A stretch of 64,000 bases of DNA from Microbacterium elymi (GCF_021582895.2 NZ_CP091139.2:248001-312000), one strand, 5' to 3'. Counted from the first letter of the stretch, positions 18,358 to 27,928 are shown. The notes: generated by a model from the letters alone, not told the origin. Made by a program: numbers and translations.

Positions 18358-19452
18358 GTGCAGGAGGACGCGGCAGAACATCGGGACGCCCCGGTTCCGG
18401 CTGCCGGCTCCGGCGTCTCGTTCATCATGCCGGTGCTGAACGAGGTCGACTACCTGGAGCGGGCGGTGCGCACCGTCCTGGCCCAGCAGATCGACGGCCC
18501 CAGCGAGATCGTCCTCGCCCTCGGTCCCTCCACCGACGGGACCGACGACGTCGCACGTGCGCTCGCGGCCGATGACGAGCGGATCGTGCTCGTCGGCAAC
18601 CCCGGCGCCGACATCCCGAAGGGGCTGAACCTCGCCATCCGGGCGAGCCGACACCCGACCATCGTGCGGGTCGACGCGCATTCCGAGCTCTCGACCGGGT
18701 ATGCGCACCGCGCTCTGGAGACCCTCGCCCGCACGCGCGCGGCGAACGTGGGCGGGGTGATGCGCGCCGACGGGCGCACCCCGTTCCAGCGGGCCGTCGC
18801 CCGGGCATACAACTCCCCCATCGGCCTCGGCGGCGCCGCCTACCACGGCGGCACCCACGCCGGCGAGGCGGAATCGGCCTACCTCGGGGTGATGCGCCGC
18901 GCCGTGCTGGACGAGGTCGGGCTCTTCGACGAGTCGATCCGGCGCGGCGAGGACTGGGAGCTGAACCTGCGGATCCGCCGCGCCGGATACCGCGTCTGGT
19001 TCGACCCGACGTTGGCGGTCACCTACTGGCCGCGGGAGAGCTGGCTGCGGCTCGCGCGTCAGTTCCGCGCGACCGGCGCCTGGCGCGGCGAGCTCGTGCG
19101 GCGATACGGCCGTCGCAACGCGGTGCGGTTCTTCGCGCCGCCGGCGCTCGTGGTCGTGATCGCCCTCGCCGTGCTCACCGGTGTGCTGCAGGCCACCGGC
19201 ATCCTCTCGGCGTGGGTCGGGCTGGCGGCATCCGTCGTCTACCTTCCGGTCATCGCATACGCCGTCCTGCTCGTCGCGGTCGCCGCCGGATCCGGAGGCG
19301 GACGCGGATGGCGCGACAAGCTGTGGACGCTGGCGGTCCTGCCCACCATGCACCTGTCCTGGGGGACGGGATTCCTGGCCGGGCTGCTGGCCGGAGCCCA
19401 TGGGACGGTGGACACGTCCCGGCTCGGCTCGCGCAACACTCCCCTGCCCTGA
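18358..19452 (+). CDS. Family 2 glycosyltransferase, ExoA-like, with C-terminal membrane helices
   Basis: This intact protein of about 364 residues is a GT-A fold glycosyltransferase of the type that makes exopolysaccharide. It has the N-terminal VSFIMPVLNEVDYLERAV, LALGPSTDGTDD, the VRVDAHSEL metal-site motif (DAH replacing DxD), GGAAYHGGTHAGEAESAYLGVMRR, and GEDWELNLRIRRAGY with the catalytic ED. Residues from about 260 include two to three hydrophobic helices, so it is membrane-anchored with a cytoplasmic catalytic domain. It is convergent with two CDP-glycerol glycerophosphotransferase genes, in keeping with a role in the cell envelope. Confidence 0.88.
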   Translation: MQEDAAEHRDAPVPAAGSGVSFIMPVLNEVDYLERAVRTVLAQQIDGPSEIVLALGPSTDGTDDVARALAADDERIVLVGNPGADIPKGLNLAIRASRHPTIVRVDAHSELSTGYAHRALETLARTRAANVGGVMRADGRTPFQRAVARAYNSPIGLGGAAYHGGTHAGEAESAYLGVMRRAVLDEVGLFDESIRRGEDWELNLRIRRAGYRVWFDPTLAVTYWPRESWLRLARQFRATGAWRGELVRRYGRRNAVRFFAPPALVVVIALAVLTGVLQATGILSAWVGLAASVVYLPVIAYAVLLVAVAAGSGGGRGWRDKLWTLAVLPTMHLSWGTGFLAGLLAGAHGTVDTSRLGSRNTPLP

Positions 19453-19464
19453 ACCGGGCGGCGA

Positions 19465-20925
19465 TCAGCGGGTGATGTAGCCCCGGTCGAGGATGCGTGC
19501 GACGACACGCTCGGCGGCGTGCCCGTCATCGCGCGCGTTGAACCGCGCCCGCCACTGCGCGTACCGTTCCGCGTAGCGCGAGGGGTCGTGCGCGGTGATC
19601 GCGTCCGCCAGCTCCTGCTGGGTGCGCACGAGCGGCCCCGGGGCGTGCGCGGCGAGGTCGAAGTAGAAGCCGCGCAAGCCGTCCCCGGTAGTGCGCGATG
19701 TCGGGCACATGGAAGAAGATCGGGCGGCCGGTCACGGAGAAGTCGAACATCACCGAGGAATAGTCGGTGATCAGCGCGTCGGCGGCCAGCATCAGCTTGC
19801 GCGGTGTCGCCGAACGAGGTCACGTCGATCACACGGGTGCCGCCGGCGTCGGTGCCCGGGATCAGCGTCCGCGAATGCCCGCGCACCAGGACCACGGCTC
19901 CCGTCTCCCGCGCCAGCGCCTCCAGGTCCAGGAAGTCGACGATGTGCGTGCGGTCGTCGCGCCACGTCGGCGCATACAGCAGGACCTTCTCTGTCGCCCC
20001 GATGCCGAGCATCGCACGCACCGCAGCGCCGTCACCGCCCACGAGCACATCGTTGCGCGGATAGCCCTCGGCCCACACCGGACGCCGGCCGAACGCGTAC
20101 GCCGCGCGCAGGATCCGGCCCGCGTACGGGTTCTGCGCGAGCAGCACGTCCCAGCGACGCGCCTCGCGCACCACCGCCAGTGCGCGACGCAGGTCGAACC
20201 CCCGGCGGTGCAGCGCGAGACGCTTCAACGGCGTGCCGTGCCAGGTCTGCAGCACCCGCTGGCCGCGGCGACGCTCGAATCGCCGCCGGAGCCAGTCGTT
20301 GACCACGAGCAGCCGGGCCGATCCGCGCGCGCGCCACCACTGCGGGCTGCCCTCCACGATGGGGATCGCGCCGTCCGGCACCGGCACCGACAGGTCCGCC
20401 ACGCTCCAGTACCGCGTCACCGTCGGTGCGCGCCGGGCGAGTTCGCGATCGATCGCGAGCGGGTTGTCTGCGACGTTGCGGCCGTAGAAGCTCTCGAAGA
20501 AGACGGCGTTCTCCAGCCGGTCGCTCGGCCGGTTCGCGTAGCGGCGCTCCAGGGCGGCCTGCCCCTCCCACGACCCGTACGCCGGGTCCAGCGGCGGCGT
20601 GATCCGGACGACCTCGCCGTCCAGCCGCGCGTGCAGTCCGCCCAGCGCCGTCTCGGCGACCGGTCCGGGGGGCGCGACGGCACCGATGGAGGGATCGGAT
20701 GCCTCGATCTGCAGCGTGTAGTCCCCGGACGGGAAGGGGCAGCACCGGACCGCCCCAGCGTGACGCTTCGAGGGGCACGACCGCCTTCCAGGTGCGCCCC
20801 CGTCCGGTGAGCCGGCCGTCCACGCCGGCGCGGGGGCCGCTCAGCCCCACCCGCGCGGGACGCGCACCGCTGCCGGTCAGGATCAGCACAGGGGCGGGCT
20901 GCGCTTCGAACCGCGCCTCGGTCAT
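19465..20925 (-). CDS. CDP-glycerol glycerophosphotransferase (TagB/TagF-like), frameshifted
   Basis: The reconstructed protein of about 485 residues is a teichoic-acid type polymerase/primase transferring glycerol phosphate from CDP-glycerol. The C-terminal domain shows VLQTWHGTPLKRL, LLYAPTWRDD, VLVRGHSR, ADALITDYSSVMFDFSVTGRPIFFH and YFDLAAHAPGPLV, all family motifs with the catalytic His residues. An N-terminal beta-rich extension precedes it. Three insertions break the frame: a C run near 20737, and GCGCAGC read as GCGCAAGC near 19797 and 19675. Its ATG overlaps the upstream paralogue's TGA (ATGA), so they are co-translated. Confidence 0.9.
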
Positions 20926-22213
20926 CGTCGTCCTTCCGATCGCACCGGGCGTCGTCCGCGCGCTGCGGCGGCCAGCCGGGCGTGGACGGCCCGGTGCACA
21001 CGGGCGGCACTCCCGCCGTCGGTGAAGGCGTGCACCCGAGAGCTGAGCGCCGCCGACCGGGCGGTCCGCTCCGCGCGCTCGTCCGCGTCGCCCAGGACCG
21101 CGTCCACCGCGGCGATGGCCTGTTCCCAGGTCGACGCCCAGTCATCCCCGGCCACGTCCGAGTAGGTGCCGTACATCCCCCTCCTGGCCGTATATGCGGC
21201 CAGGTCCGGGGCGAGGAAGACCACCGGCAGCGGAACGAGTGACGCGTCGAACGCGAGGGACGAGTAGTCGGTGATCAGCGCGTCCATCGCGGGAAGCAGC
21301 GGGGTGATGTCGCTGACCAGATCGCTGCCGACGGCGCGCACCCGCTCGACGTCGCCCGGCGGCCGGTAGCGCCCGGCACCCAGCGGGTGCGAGCGGATCA
21401 GCAGGACGGCATCCCGTTCGATCAGCATCCGCTCCAGCAGTCGCCACTGGGACGGCGCGGGGATCGCCGGGTCCTCGGCGCCGTCGCGCCAGGTGGGTGC
21501 GTACAGCACGAGCCGCGCCGCGCCGATCGGCCCCGCCGCCGCCTCGACCGCCGCTGTCGCGCGCGCGCGGCGCCGACCCGGGGTGCCGGCGCTGAGCACG
21601 TCCACGCGCGGCTCACCGGTCACCGGCACGCACTCGTCCGGCAGCGAGAACGCCGATTCGAGGCGCCCGCGGACCAGGTGGGATGCCGCCGGGATCAGGC
21701 CGATCCGCCGGGTGGTCCGGCGGTACATGACGCCCACCAGGCGACGCAGCAAGCCGTGCTCCCGGCATCCGCTCCAGCGCCGCCGGCACACGCACCGTCT
21801 CGGGCGAGTCGATGCCGATGCGCTTGAGCGGGATGCCGTGCCACAGCTGCACGATGAACGCCCCGCCGATCGCATACCGGTTGACGTCGCCGAACCCGTG
21901 CGTGACCACGACGACGCGTGCGCGGGCGGTGCGCCAGAACCCGCGCAGGGAGTGCTTGGGCAGTGTGGGGATGCCGTGGGCCGCGGCATCCCGCTGCTCC
22001 CGCGTGGACCCGACCAGCCATACGGTCCGATCGCCGTGGGCGACCGTCTGCTGCCACACCGCCAGTGCGCCGTCGCCGATGCCGGCGCCGCACCCGAACA
22101 CCCAGTCGCCCGCCGAGCGCGGGATCAGGAGGGTGGCCAGTCGCCCCGCCGCGTACAGCGGCAAGCCGGAGGAGCTTGGCCGCGTTGCCCGCACCGAACG
22201 AGAAGGACGCCAC
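20922..22213 (-). CDS. CDP-glycerol glycerophosphotransferase paralogue, frameshifted
   Basis: The reconstructed protein of about 429 residues has the same catalytic core as its downstream neighbour: VQLWHGIPLKRIGIDS, LVLYAPTWRDGA, LLIRSHPLG, DALITDYSSLAFDASLVPLPVVFLAPD and YGTYSDVAGDDW. It should act in teichoic-acid like polymer synthesis at the inner face of the membrane. Insertions near 22164 (GGCAGCC read as GGCAAGCC, beside the start) and near 21763 (CCCGCATCC read as CCCGGCATCC) interrupt it. The GTG start at 22213 lies in the stem of a strong hairpin, with a TAGGCT box in the loop. Confidence 0.9.
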
Positions 22214-22241
22214 CCCGCGAGCCTATCGCGGGGTGGCGTCC
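22205..22241 (-). terminator. Strong hairpin behind htrA overlapping promoter and start of next gene
   Basis: Arms GGACGCCACCCCGCGA (22205-22220) and TCGCGGGGTGGCGTCC (22226-22241) pair perfectly over 16 bases with a five-base loop. It lies 26 bases after the htrA-like stop, so it is probably that gene's terminator, although no long U tract follows. The loop and edge hold TAGGCT on the minus strand (22220-22225), six bases from GTG 22213, so a terminator and a leaderless promoter share one sequence. Confidence 0.65.
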
Positions 22242-22266
22242 GTTCCTGATCGGTGCGTCCCTGACG

Positions 22267-23721
22267 CTACTTCAGCGAACCGAGCGTGACGTCGGCGGTC
22301 GCGGTGCGCCCGTCGCGGACGTAGGTGACCGTCGCCTTGCTGCCGGCGGCCGCCGCCCGCACCTGTGCGGTGAGGTCGACGGCGCTGCCCACGGGCACCT
22401 CGTTGAACGCGGTGACGACATCGCCGGCACGCAGGCCCGCCTTCTCGGCGCCGCCCCCGGAGGTGACGTCGACGATGTACGCACCGGTGATGGTGGCGCC
22501 CTGGACGGCGGAGGCGTCACGGACGCTCGCGCCGAGCAGGCCGTGGCTGGCGCTGCCGTCCTTGATGATCTCGTCCGCGACGCGGTGCGCGATGTCGGAC
22601 GGGATGGAGAAGCCGACGCCGATCGAGCCGCTCTGGCTGGACGAGGATGTCGAGCCGGTCGAGGCGATCGCCACGTTGATGCCGACGAGCTTGCCCTCGC
22701 CATCCACCAGCGCACCCCCCGAGTTGCCCGGGTTGATCGGGGCGTCGGTCTGGATCACCGCGATCTTGATCGACTCGCTCGCCTGAGACTGCTGCTGCTG
22801 GCCCTGGCCGAAGTCGAAGAAGAACGGGCTGCCGCCGTTGTCTCCCCCGTTCCCGCCATCACCCGAGCCGCCCTTCGGCGCGGCGGAGGAGGCGATCTCG
22901 ATCGACCGGTTCAGCGCACTCACGATGCCCGTGGTCACGGTGTTGGACAGGCCGAGCGGGGCGCCGATGGCCACCGTCTGGTCGCCGACGTTGAGCTTGC
23001 CCGAATCTCCCCAGGTCACCGGGGTGAGGTCGCTGGCGCCGGTCAGCTTGATCACGGCGAGGTCGTACACGGGATCGGTGCCGACGATCTTCGCCGTGTA
23101 GATGTGGCCGTCGGAGGTCGTGACCGAGATCGCCGCGTCGCCGCTCGCGCCATCGAGCGTGACCACGTGCGTGTTGGTCAGGACGTAGCCGTCCTTGCTC
23201 AGCACCACGCCCGAGCCGGTGCCGCCGTTGTTTCCGGAGCTCACGTTGATGGTCACGACGCTGGGGACGACCTTGGCGGCGATCCCGGTGGTGGCGTTCA
23301 CGCTGTCCGGGTTGTTCACCGTCACCACCGAAGGGCCGGCGGTCGAGGAGGAATCGACCGGCGCCCACAGGTTGGCCCCGGCCCAGGATCCGCCCAGGCC
23401 GGCGGCGCCGCCGACCAGCGCGGCGGCGACCAGCAGGCCGGCGATCCGGCCCCCGGTGACCTTCTTCTTGTCGCCGTCGGGGCGTGCCGGTCCGGTCCGG
23501 GCCTGCGGCGCGGGGAAGCCGAACGCCTGGCCCGGGTAGGGCTGGGTGGCGCCCGTGTCGGTCGGCGCCGAGGCGGGGGCGGCCGGTGCGGCGGGTGCGG
23601 GCGGCTGCGGCGGAATCGACCCGCCTGCGGTCGGGTTGATGGGGGCGGCGCCGGGCCCGGCCGACGGCACGGCGGGGGCCGCGGGGATGTCCTCGGGACG
23701 GTTGTCCTGGTTCTCGCTCAT
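22267..23721 (-). CDS. HtrA/DegP-like membrane-anchored serine protease with PDZ domain
   Basis: This intact protein of 484 residues is a S1C-family protease. A Pro/Ala-rich cytoplasmic N-terminus (1-100) is followed by one transmembrane helix (about 115-140, GGRIAGLLVAAALVGGAAGL), then a trypsin-like domain with the catalytic triad His in LTNTHVV, Asp in YDLAVIKL and Ser in NPGNSGGAL, and a C-terminal PDZ domain (about 395-484, GAEKAGLRAGDVVTAFN). It would degrade misfolded proteins outside the membrane. A Ser/Gly insert sits in the protease domain (GDGGNGGDNGGSPFF). AAGGAG six bases before the ATG is a good ribosome binding site. A hairpin follows the stop. Confidence 0.94.
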   Translation of the reverse strand: MSENQDNRPEDIPAAPAVPSAGPGAAPINPTAGGSIPPQPPAPAAPAAPASAPTDTGATQPYPGQAFGFPAPQARTGPARPDGDKKKVTGGRIAGLLVAAALVGGAAGLGGSWAGANLWAPVDSSSTAGPSVVTVNNPDSVNATTGIAAKVVPSVVTINVSSGNNGGTGSGVVLSKDGYVLTNTHVVTLDGASGDAAISVTTSDGHIYTAKIVGTDPVYDLAVIKLTGASDLTPVTWGDSGKLNVGDQTVAIGAPLGLSNTVTTGIVSALNRSIEIASSAAPKGGSGDGGNGGDNGGSPFFFDFGQGQQQQSQASESIKIAVIQTDAPINPGNSGGALVDGEGKLVGINVAIASTGSTSSSSQSGSIGVGFSIPSDIAHRVADEIIKDGSASHGLLGASVRDASAVQGATITGAYIVDVTSGGGAEKAGLRAGDVVTAFNEVPVGSAVDLTAQVRAAAAGSKATVTYVRDGRTATADVTLGSLK

Positions 23722-23806
23722 GGAGTGCTCCTTTTGGCTGACAGTGAAAGCATGGCGACTGTTTCTGTGCGTTCCGTATGCCGAGAATGGGACGACTCTA
23801 TGCGAG

Positions 23807-23812
23807 TAGCGT
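23807..23812 (+). promoter_or_regulatory. -10 box of the aminotransferase gene (leaderless)
   Basis: TAGCGT is seven bases before GTG 23820 and fixes that codon as the likely start and transcription start. Confidence 0.5.
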
Positions 23813-23819
23813 GGGAATC

Positions 23820-25020
23820 GTGCAAGAGCCTGTGACCGGAGCCTGGCGCCGCGTCGCCGCCGGCGCCGGCCTGCTCGGCGCCGACGGTCGCAGCGCCCCG
23901 ACGATCTTCGCCGAGATGAGCGCACTGGCCGCCCGTACCGGCGCGGTGAACCTCGGCCAGGGCTTCCCCGACGAGGACGGACCTGAGATCGTGCTGGCCA
24001 CGGCCCGCGAGGCGATCGCGAACGGTGCCAACCAGTATCCGCCCGGGCGCGGCATCCGCGAACTGCGCGAGGCGATCAGCGAACACCAGCACCGCTTCTA
24101 CGGCCTCACCCCGGATCCGGAGCGGGACGTGCTGGTCACCGCAGGCGCCACCGAGGCGATCGCCGCCGCACTGCTGGCTCTGGTGGACGGTCCCGACGAC
24201 GAGGTCCTGGTCCTGGAGCCCTATTACGACTCGTATGCCGCCTGCGTCGCCCTCGCGGGCGCTCGGCTGGCGACCGTGCCGCTGCGCTGGCCCGATTTCC
24301 AGCCGGACCTGGACGAGCTGCGGGCCGCCGTGACCGATCGCACACGGGTCATCCTGATGAACGACCCGCACAACCCGACCGGGACCGTGCTGTCCGCAGA
24401 GGTCCGCGACGAGGTCGTACGTCTGGCGGAGCGCCACGACGCCGTCATCGTCACCGACGAGGTGTACGAGCATCTTCGGTTCGACGGACCGCACGCGCCG
24501 ATCGCCGCCCTGCCCGGTGCCTGGGAGCGGACCCTGTCGATCTCGTCCGGCGGAAAGACGTTCTCGACCACCGGGTGGAAGATCGGCTGGATCACCGGAC
24601 CGGCCGCGCTCGTGGATGCGGTGCTGGCGGTCAAGCAGTTCCTCACCTACGTCAACGGCAGCCCGTTCCAGCCGGCGATCGCGGCCGGGCTCGGCTGCCG
24701 ATGCGTTCTTCACCGGCATCGCCGACGACCTCCAGCACAAGCGCGATCTGCTCGGCGAGGGCTCGCGCGCGGCCGGGTTCACGGTGTCCGTGCCGGCCGG
24801 CTCGTACTTCACGGTCGCGGACGCGGCGCCGCTGGGCGCGACGGATGCCGGCATGTTCTGCCGCTCGCTGCCGGAACGGGCCGGCGTCGTGGCGATTCCG
24901 CTGACCGCTTTCGTCACGGCGGCGCACCGCGCGCAGTATGCGACGCTCGTCCGGTTCGCCGCGTGCAAGCGCGTGGAGGTCATCGAGGCGGCCGTCGCCG
25001 GTCTGCACCGGCTGTCCTGA
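23820..25020 (+). CDS. Class I/II PLP-dependent aminotransferase, frameshifted
   Basis: The reconstructed protein of about 399 residues is a fold-type I aminotransferase of the kynurenine/methionine transaminase group. It has TGAVNLGQGFPDEDGP, NQYPPGRGIRELREAI, VTAGATEAIAAALLAL, DPHNPTGTVL, TDEVYEHLRFDG and the PLP-binding Lys in SISSGGKTFSTTGWKIGW, and ends with the group's VRFAACKRVEVI. The amino-acid substrate is not certain. An extra G near 24695, directly before GCTGCC, breaks the frame; removal gives AAGLAADAFF. The gene is divergent from the htrA-like gene and ends six bases from the convergent nitrilase gene. Confidence 0.92.
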
Positions 25021-25026
25021 CCGGCG

Positions 25027-25846
25027 TCAGTCCACCGGCGTCACGCGGAAGCGACGGAGCCGCAGCGACGGGTTCACGCGCCGGACGCGGTCGATCGCCG
25101 CGGACTCGAGATGGGCGACCGCGACATCCGTCGTCGTCCCGACCGCCGCCAGCGTCACCCCCTGCGGGTCCACGATCATCGAGTGGCCGACGCCCAGCGG
25201 CGGCGGGTGGTCGGCGCCGGCGACGTAGACGGTGTTCTCGATGGCGCGCGCCTGCAGGAGCGTGCGCCAATGCTGCTCCTTCAGCGGGCCGCGCACCCAC
25301 TGGGCGGGCACGAGCACCGCGTGCACGCCGGCGTCGGCCAGCGTCCGGGTCATCTCCGGGAACCGGAGGTCGTAGCAGGTCTGCAGACCGAACCGCAGCC
25401 CGTCGACCTCGAACGTCTCGGGATCGCCCATCGGACCCGGCTGGACGAAGTCCGATTCGCGCTGCCCGAACGCGTCGTACAGGTGGAGCTTGCGATACCG
25501 GGCCACGACCCCGTCCGCCCCCACCGCGACGACGGTGTTGTGCACCCGACCGGCGTCGGCGGCGCGTTCCAGGAGCCCGGCGACCAGATGCACGCCGTGC
25601 CTGCTGAGCGAGGGTGGCCAGGGCGGCGGTGAACGGGCCGTCCACGTCCTGCGCGAGGTCGGCGATGGTCTCGTCGAATGGATCGATGAACGCGCTCGAG
25701 TACTCCGGGAAGACCACGACGCCCGCCCCGCGGCCCACGGCCACCGCGGTCAGCCGGCTGATCTCGGCGAGGTTGCCGACGCCGTCCGCCGTGGGGGCGA
25801 ACTGCGCCACGGCCAGGGCGAGGGCGGCATCCGGGGATTCGGGCAT
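25027..25846 (-). CDS. Carbon-nitrogen hydrolase (nitrilase superfamily amidase), frameshifted
   Basis: The reconstructed protein of about 272 residues has the nitrilase triad: Glu in VVFPEYSS (about 48), Lys in RYRKLHLYDAFG (about 110) and Cys in GLQTCYDLRFPE (about 147). These define a C-N hydrolase acting on a small amide; omega-amidase or deaminated glutathione amidase are candidates. Pairing with the convergent glutamine/kynurenine-type transaminase next door would fit an omega-amidase pathway, which is inference from context. A G inserted near 25601, GCAGC read as GCAGGC, breaks the frame at LAQQHGVHLVAG. Confidence 0.88.
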
Positions 25847-25936
25847 GTCTCCATCCTCACCGGCTGTGCGCCGGTCGGCAACCCGCCCGTGCCCGGGCCT
25901 ACGCTGAGGGGCAGGATCTGGCCGCGGGAGGATGCG

Positions 25937-25957
25937 ATGACCGGGAAGCGTCGATGA
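25937..25957 (+). CDS. Possible six-codon leader peptide before flavin reductase gene
   Basis: ATG 25937 opens MTGKRR and its TGA overlaps the next ATG (ATGA at 25954-25957). GGGAGG lies five bases before ATG 25937, so ribosomes may load here and re-initiate at the flavin reductase start. It is too short to judge by composition, so this may be coincidence. Confidence 0.3.
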   Translation: MTGKRR

Positions 25958-26495
25958 GTGCAGCGCCCGCGGGCGGCGCGCGCGGCGAGCGGATCCTGGC
26001 CGCGCCCCCGACCGCGCACGACCAGGACGCCTACAAGGCCGCCTCGACGCTCGTGGCGAAGGGAGTGGCGGTCGTCACTGCCGTCCAGGGCCGGTGGGAC
26101 CATGCGGCGACGGTGACCGATCTGCTGTCGGTGTCGTACGACCCGCCGACGATGCTCGTGAGCCTGTATGAGCTGTCGCGCATCGCCGATGCGATCGTGT
26201 CGTCGGGCCGGTTCGGCGTCAGCCTGCTCCGCGACGATCAGCGCCGCGTCGCCGACTGGCTGGGCGAGCCGGGCACCCCCTTGGTGGGCCTGCTCGACCA
26301 CGTGCCGCACGTGCGCCGTGAACCGGGCGCGCCGATCCTCATCGCCGACGCGCTGGCCTGCTTCGACCTGCAGGTGACCGCCGTGCACCGAGCCGCCACC
26401 CACCTGCTCGTGGTGGGCGAGGTCCGCGCGATGACGCAGGCGACCGTGTGGGGGTGCGACCGCTCGTGCGCTGGCAGTCGACGTATCAGCGCTGA
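25954..26495 (+). CDS. Flavin reductase family protein, frameshifted at C-terminus
   Basis: The reconstructed protein of about 180 residues is a flavin reductase-like, FMN-binding split-barrel protein. It has the family pattern of an N-terminal helix (YKAASTLVAKGVAVVTAV), DHAATVTDLLSVSYDPPTMLVSLY with the FMN-contacting strand, the SGRFGVSLL and RRVADWLG segments, and a final LLVVGEVRAM strand. It would supply reduced flavin to a partner monooxygenase or act alone; no partner is adjacent. One G is missing near 26441, and restoring it gives the ending GVRPLVRWQSTYQR. It overlaps the convergent tetR end by ten bases. Confidence 0.85.
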
Positions 26496-27088
26496 CGGGT
26501 CGAGGGCGTCGCGAGTCGTCGCGCGGCCTCGACCACGAAGCGACGACGCCCGGCCCGCTCCCGTTCGTCGTCCGGTCCGGCCCCGGTGATCATCTCGGCG
26601 AGCTGCGGCACCGTCTGCCACCAGGCGGCCAGCGCGATCAGGGCGAACACGAGGTGGCCAGGGTCCAATGCGGGATCGAGCAGGCCGTCCCGCTGCGCAC
26701 GGGCGAAGCGCTCCACCTTCTCGCGGTAGTGCGTGCTGCGCGCGTCCAGATCGGCGGCCGGGCCGCCCTGCAGCCCTTCCCATTGCAGGAGGCGCCCGAG
26801 CTCGGGGTGGACAGCGTGGTAGTCGAAGGTGGCGCCCGCGAACGCGCCGATGTCGTCCAGACCGACGCCGGTCAGACCCACCGCTGCGGCGAGCCGCTCC
26901 AGCTCGGTGGACAGCACGAGCTCCCAGAGCGCCCGCTTGTCGCCGAAGTAGCTGTAGAGCCGCTCCTTGTTCACCCCGGCCCGCGCGGCGATCGAGCCGA
27001 CCGTGGTGCCGTCGAACCCGCGCGCGGCGAACTCGATCAGCGCCGCGTCGCGGAGTCGACGGCGCGTCCCTTCGGTGTCCCAGGCCAC
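26486..27088 (-). CDS. TetR-family transcriptional regulator
   Basis: This intact protein of 200 residues has the TetR DNA-binding domain: RRRLRDAALIEFAARGFDGTTVGSIAARAGVNKERLYSYFGDKRALW, then a helical ligand domain. The GTG at 27088 is chosen because it starts at the normal TetR N-terminus; a longer frame to 27151 would run through both operators. The protein should control itself and the divergent SDR gene through the palindromes at 27101 and 27139. No ligand can be predicted. Confidence 0.9.
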   Translation of the reverse strand: MAWDTEGTRRRLRDAALIEFAARGFDGTTVGSIAARAGVNKERLYSYFGDKRALWELVLSTELERLAAAVGLTGVGLDDIGAFAGATFDYHAVHPELGRLLQWEGLQGGPAADLDARSTHYREKVERFARAQRDGLLDPALDPGHLVFALIALAAWWQTVPQLAEMITGAGPDDERERAGRRRFVVEAARRLATPSTRQR

Positions 27089-27100
27089 CTCGCCAGAATA

Positions 27101-27116
27101 CCAACTCGAGGGTTGG
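27101..27116. promoter_or_regulatory. Palindromic operator next to tetR (CCAAC-N6-GTTGG)
   Basis: CCAACTCGAGGGTTGG is an inverted repeat with five-base arms, 12 bases from the tetR start. It shares the CCAAC/GTTGG half sites with the larger palindrome 40 bases away. Confidence 0.6.
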
Positions 27117-27138
27117 AAATGGACGTGCATCGAGTTAG

Positions 27139-27160
27139 ACTCCAACCACATCGTTGGAGT
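27139..27160. promoter_or_regulatory. 22-base palindromic operator near the SDR gene (ACTCCAAC-N6-GTTGGAGT)
   Basis: ACTCCAAC and GTTGGAGT form perfect eight-base arms around CACATC. It ends 11 bases before the SDR ATG, overlapping its ribosome binding region (TTGGAGAT), so binding would block that gene. It is the expected form of a TetR operator. Confidence 0.75.
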
Positions 27161-27171
27161 TGGAGATACCC

Positions 27172-27928
27172 ATGGACATCATCGACCGTCTTCCCGCCGA
27201 CATCCGCACACCGCAGCCGGCCCCTGTCGCTCTGGTGACCGGAGGGCAGCGGCATCGGATTCGCCGTGGCCCGCCAGCTCGCGGACCGGGGCGTGACCGT
27301 GTGGATCGGCGCCCGCGAGCCCGGCAGGGGGCGCGCTGCGGCAGCCGAACTCGGCGCGTCCGTACGCGTCGTGCCGCTGGAGGTGACGGACCCGGCATCG
27401 ATCGCGGCGGCCGCGGAGCAGGTCGGCGACCTGGACATCCTCGTGAACAACGCCGGGATCAACCCCGGCGGCGAGGACATCATCGGCACCTCCGTCGCCC
27501 AGCTGCGCGCCGCCTACGAGACCAACGTCTTCGGGCTCGTCGCCGTCACGCAGGCGTTCCTTCCCGCGTTGCAGCGATCGAGGCACCCCCGCATCGTCAA
27601 CGTGTCCAGCGGCACCGGGTCGCTCGCCTGGAACAGCGGACCGAATCCGCAGTTCGACTGGGAGCGGGTCCAGGGCGGCGGCCTGGCCTACCGGAGCTCG
27701 AAGACGGCGGTCAACGCCGTCACGCTCCTGACGGCGCAGACCCTCGGCGCGAGCGCCAAGGTCAACGCGCTGGCTCCGGGCCGGCGCCGCACCAACCTCG
27801 TCGCCGGCGCCGTCGGCGGCGGTGACCCGGACGAAGCCGCTGCCGGCGCGGTCCGTCTCGCGCTGCTGCCCGACGACGGCCCCACGGGCGCGCTCTGGTC
27901 GTGGGATGGGACGCGCGTCCCCTGGTGA
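27172..27928 (+). CDS. Short-chain dehydrogenase/reductase (SDR), frameshifted
   Basis: The reconstructed protein of about 251 residues is a classical SDR. It has the nucleotide-binding glycine motif TGGSGIGFAVARQLA, VNNAGINPGG, the catalytic Ser in VNVSSGTGS, and YRSSKTAVNAVT with the YxxxK pair. It reduces or oxidises an unknown carbonyl/alcohol with NAD(P)(H). An extra G near 27248, GGCAGC read as GGGCAGC, breaks the frame inside the glycine motif. GGAG eight bases before ATG 27172 supports the start. The divergent TetR gene probably regulates it. A bidirectional terminator follows. Confidence 0.92.

Noticed and set aside
27089..27151. Longer TetR start at 27151
   Set aside because: It would translate through both operator palindromes; GTG 27088 gives the standard TetR N-terminus.
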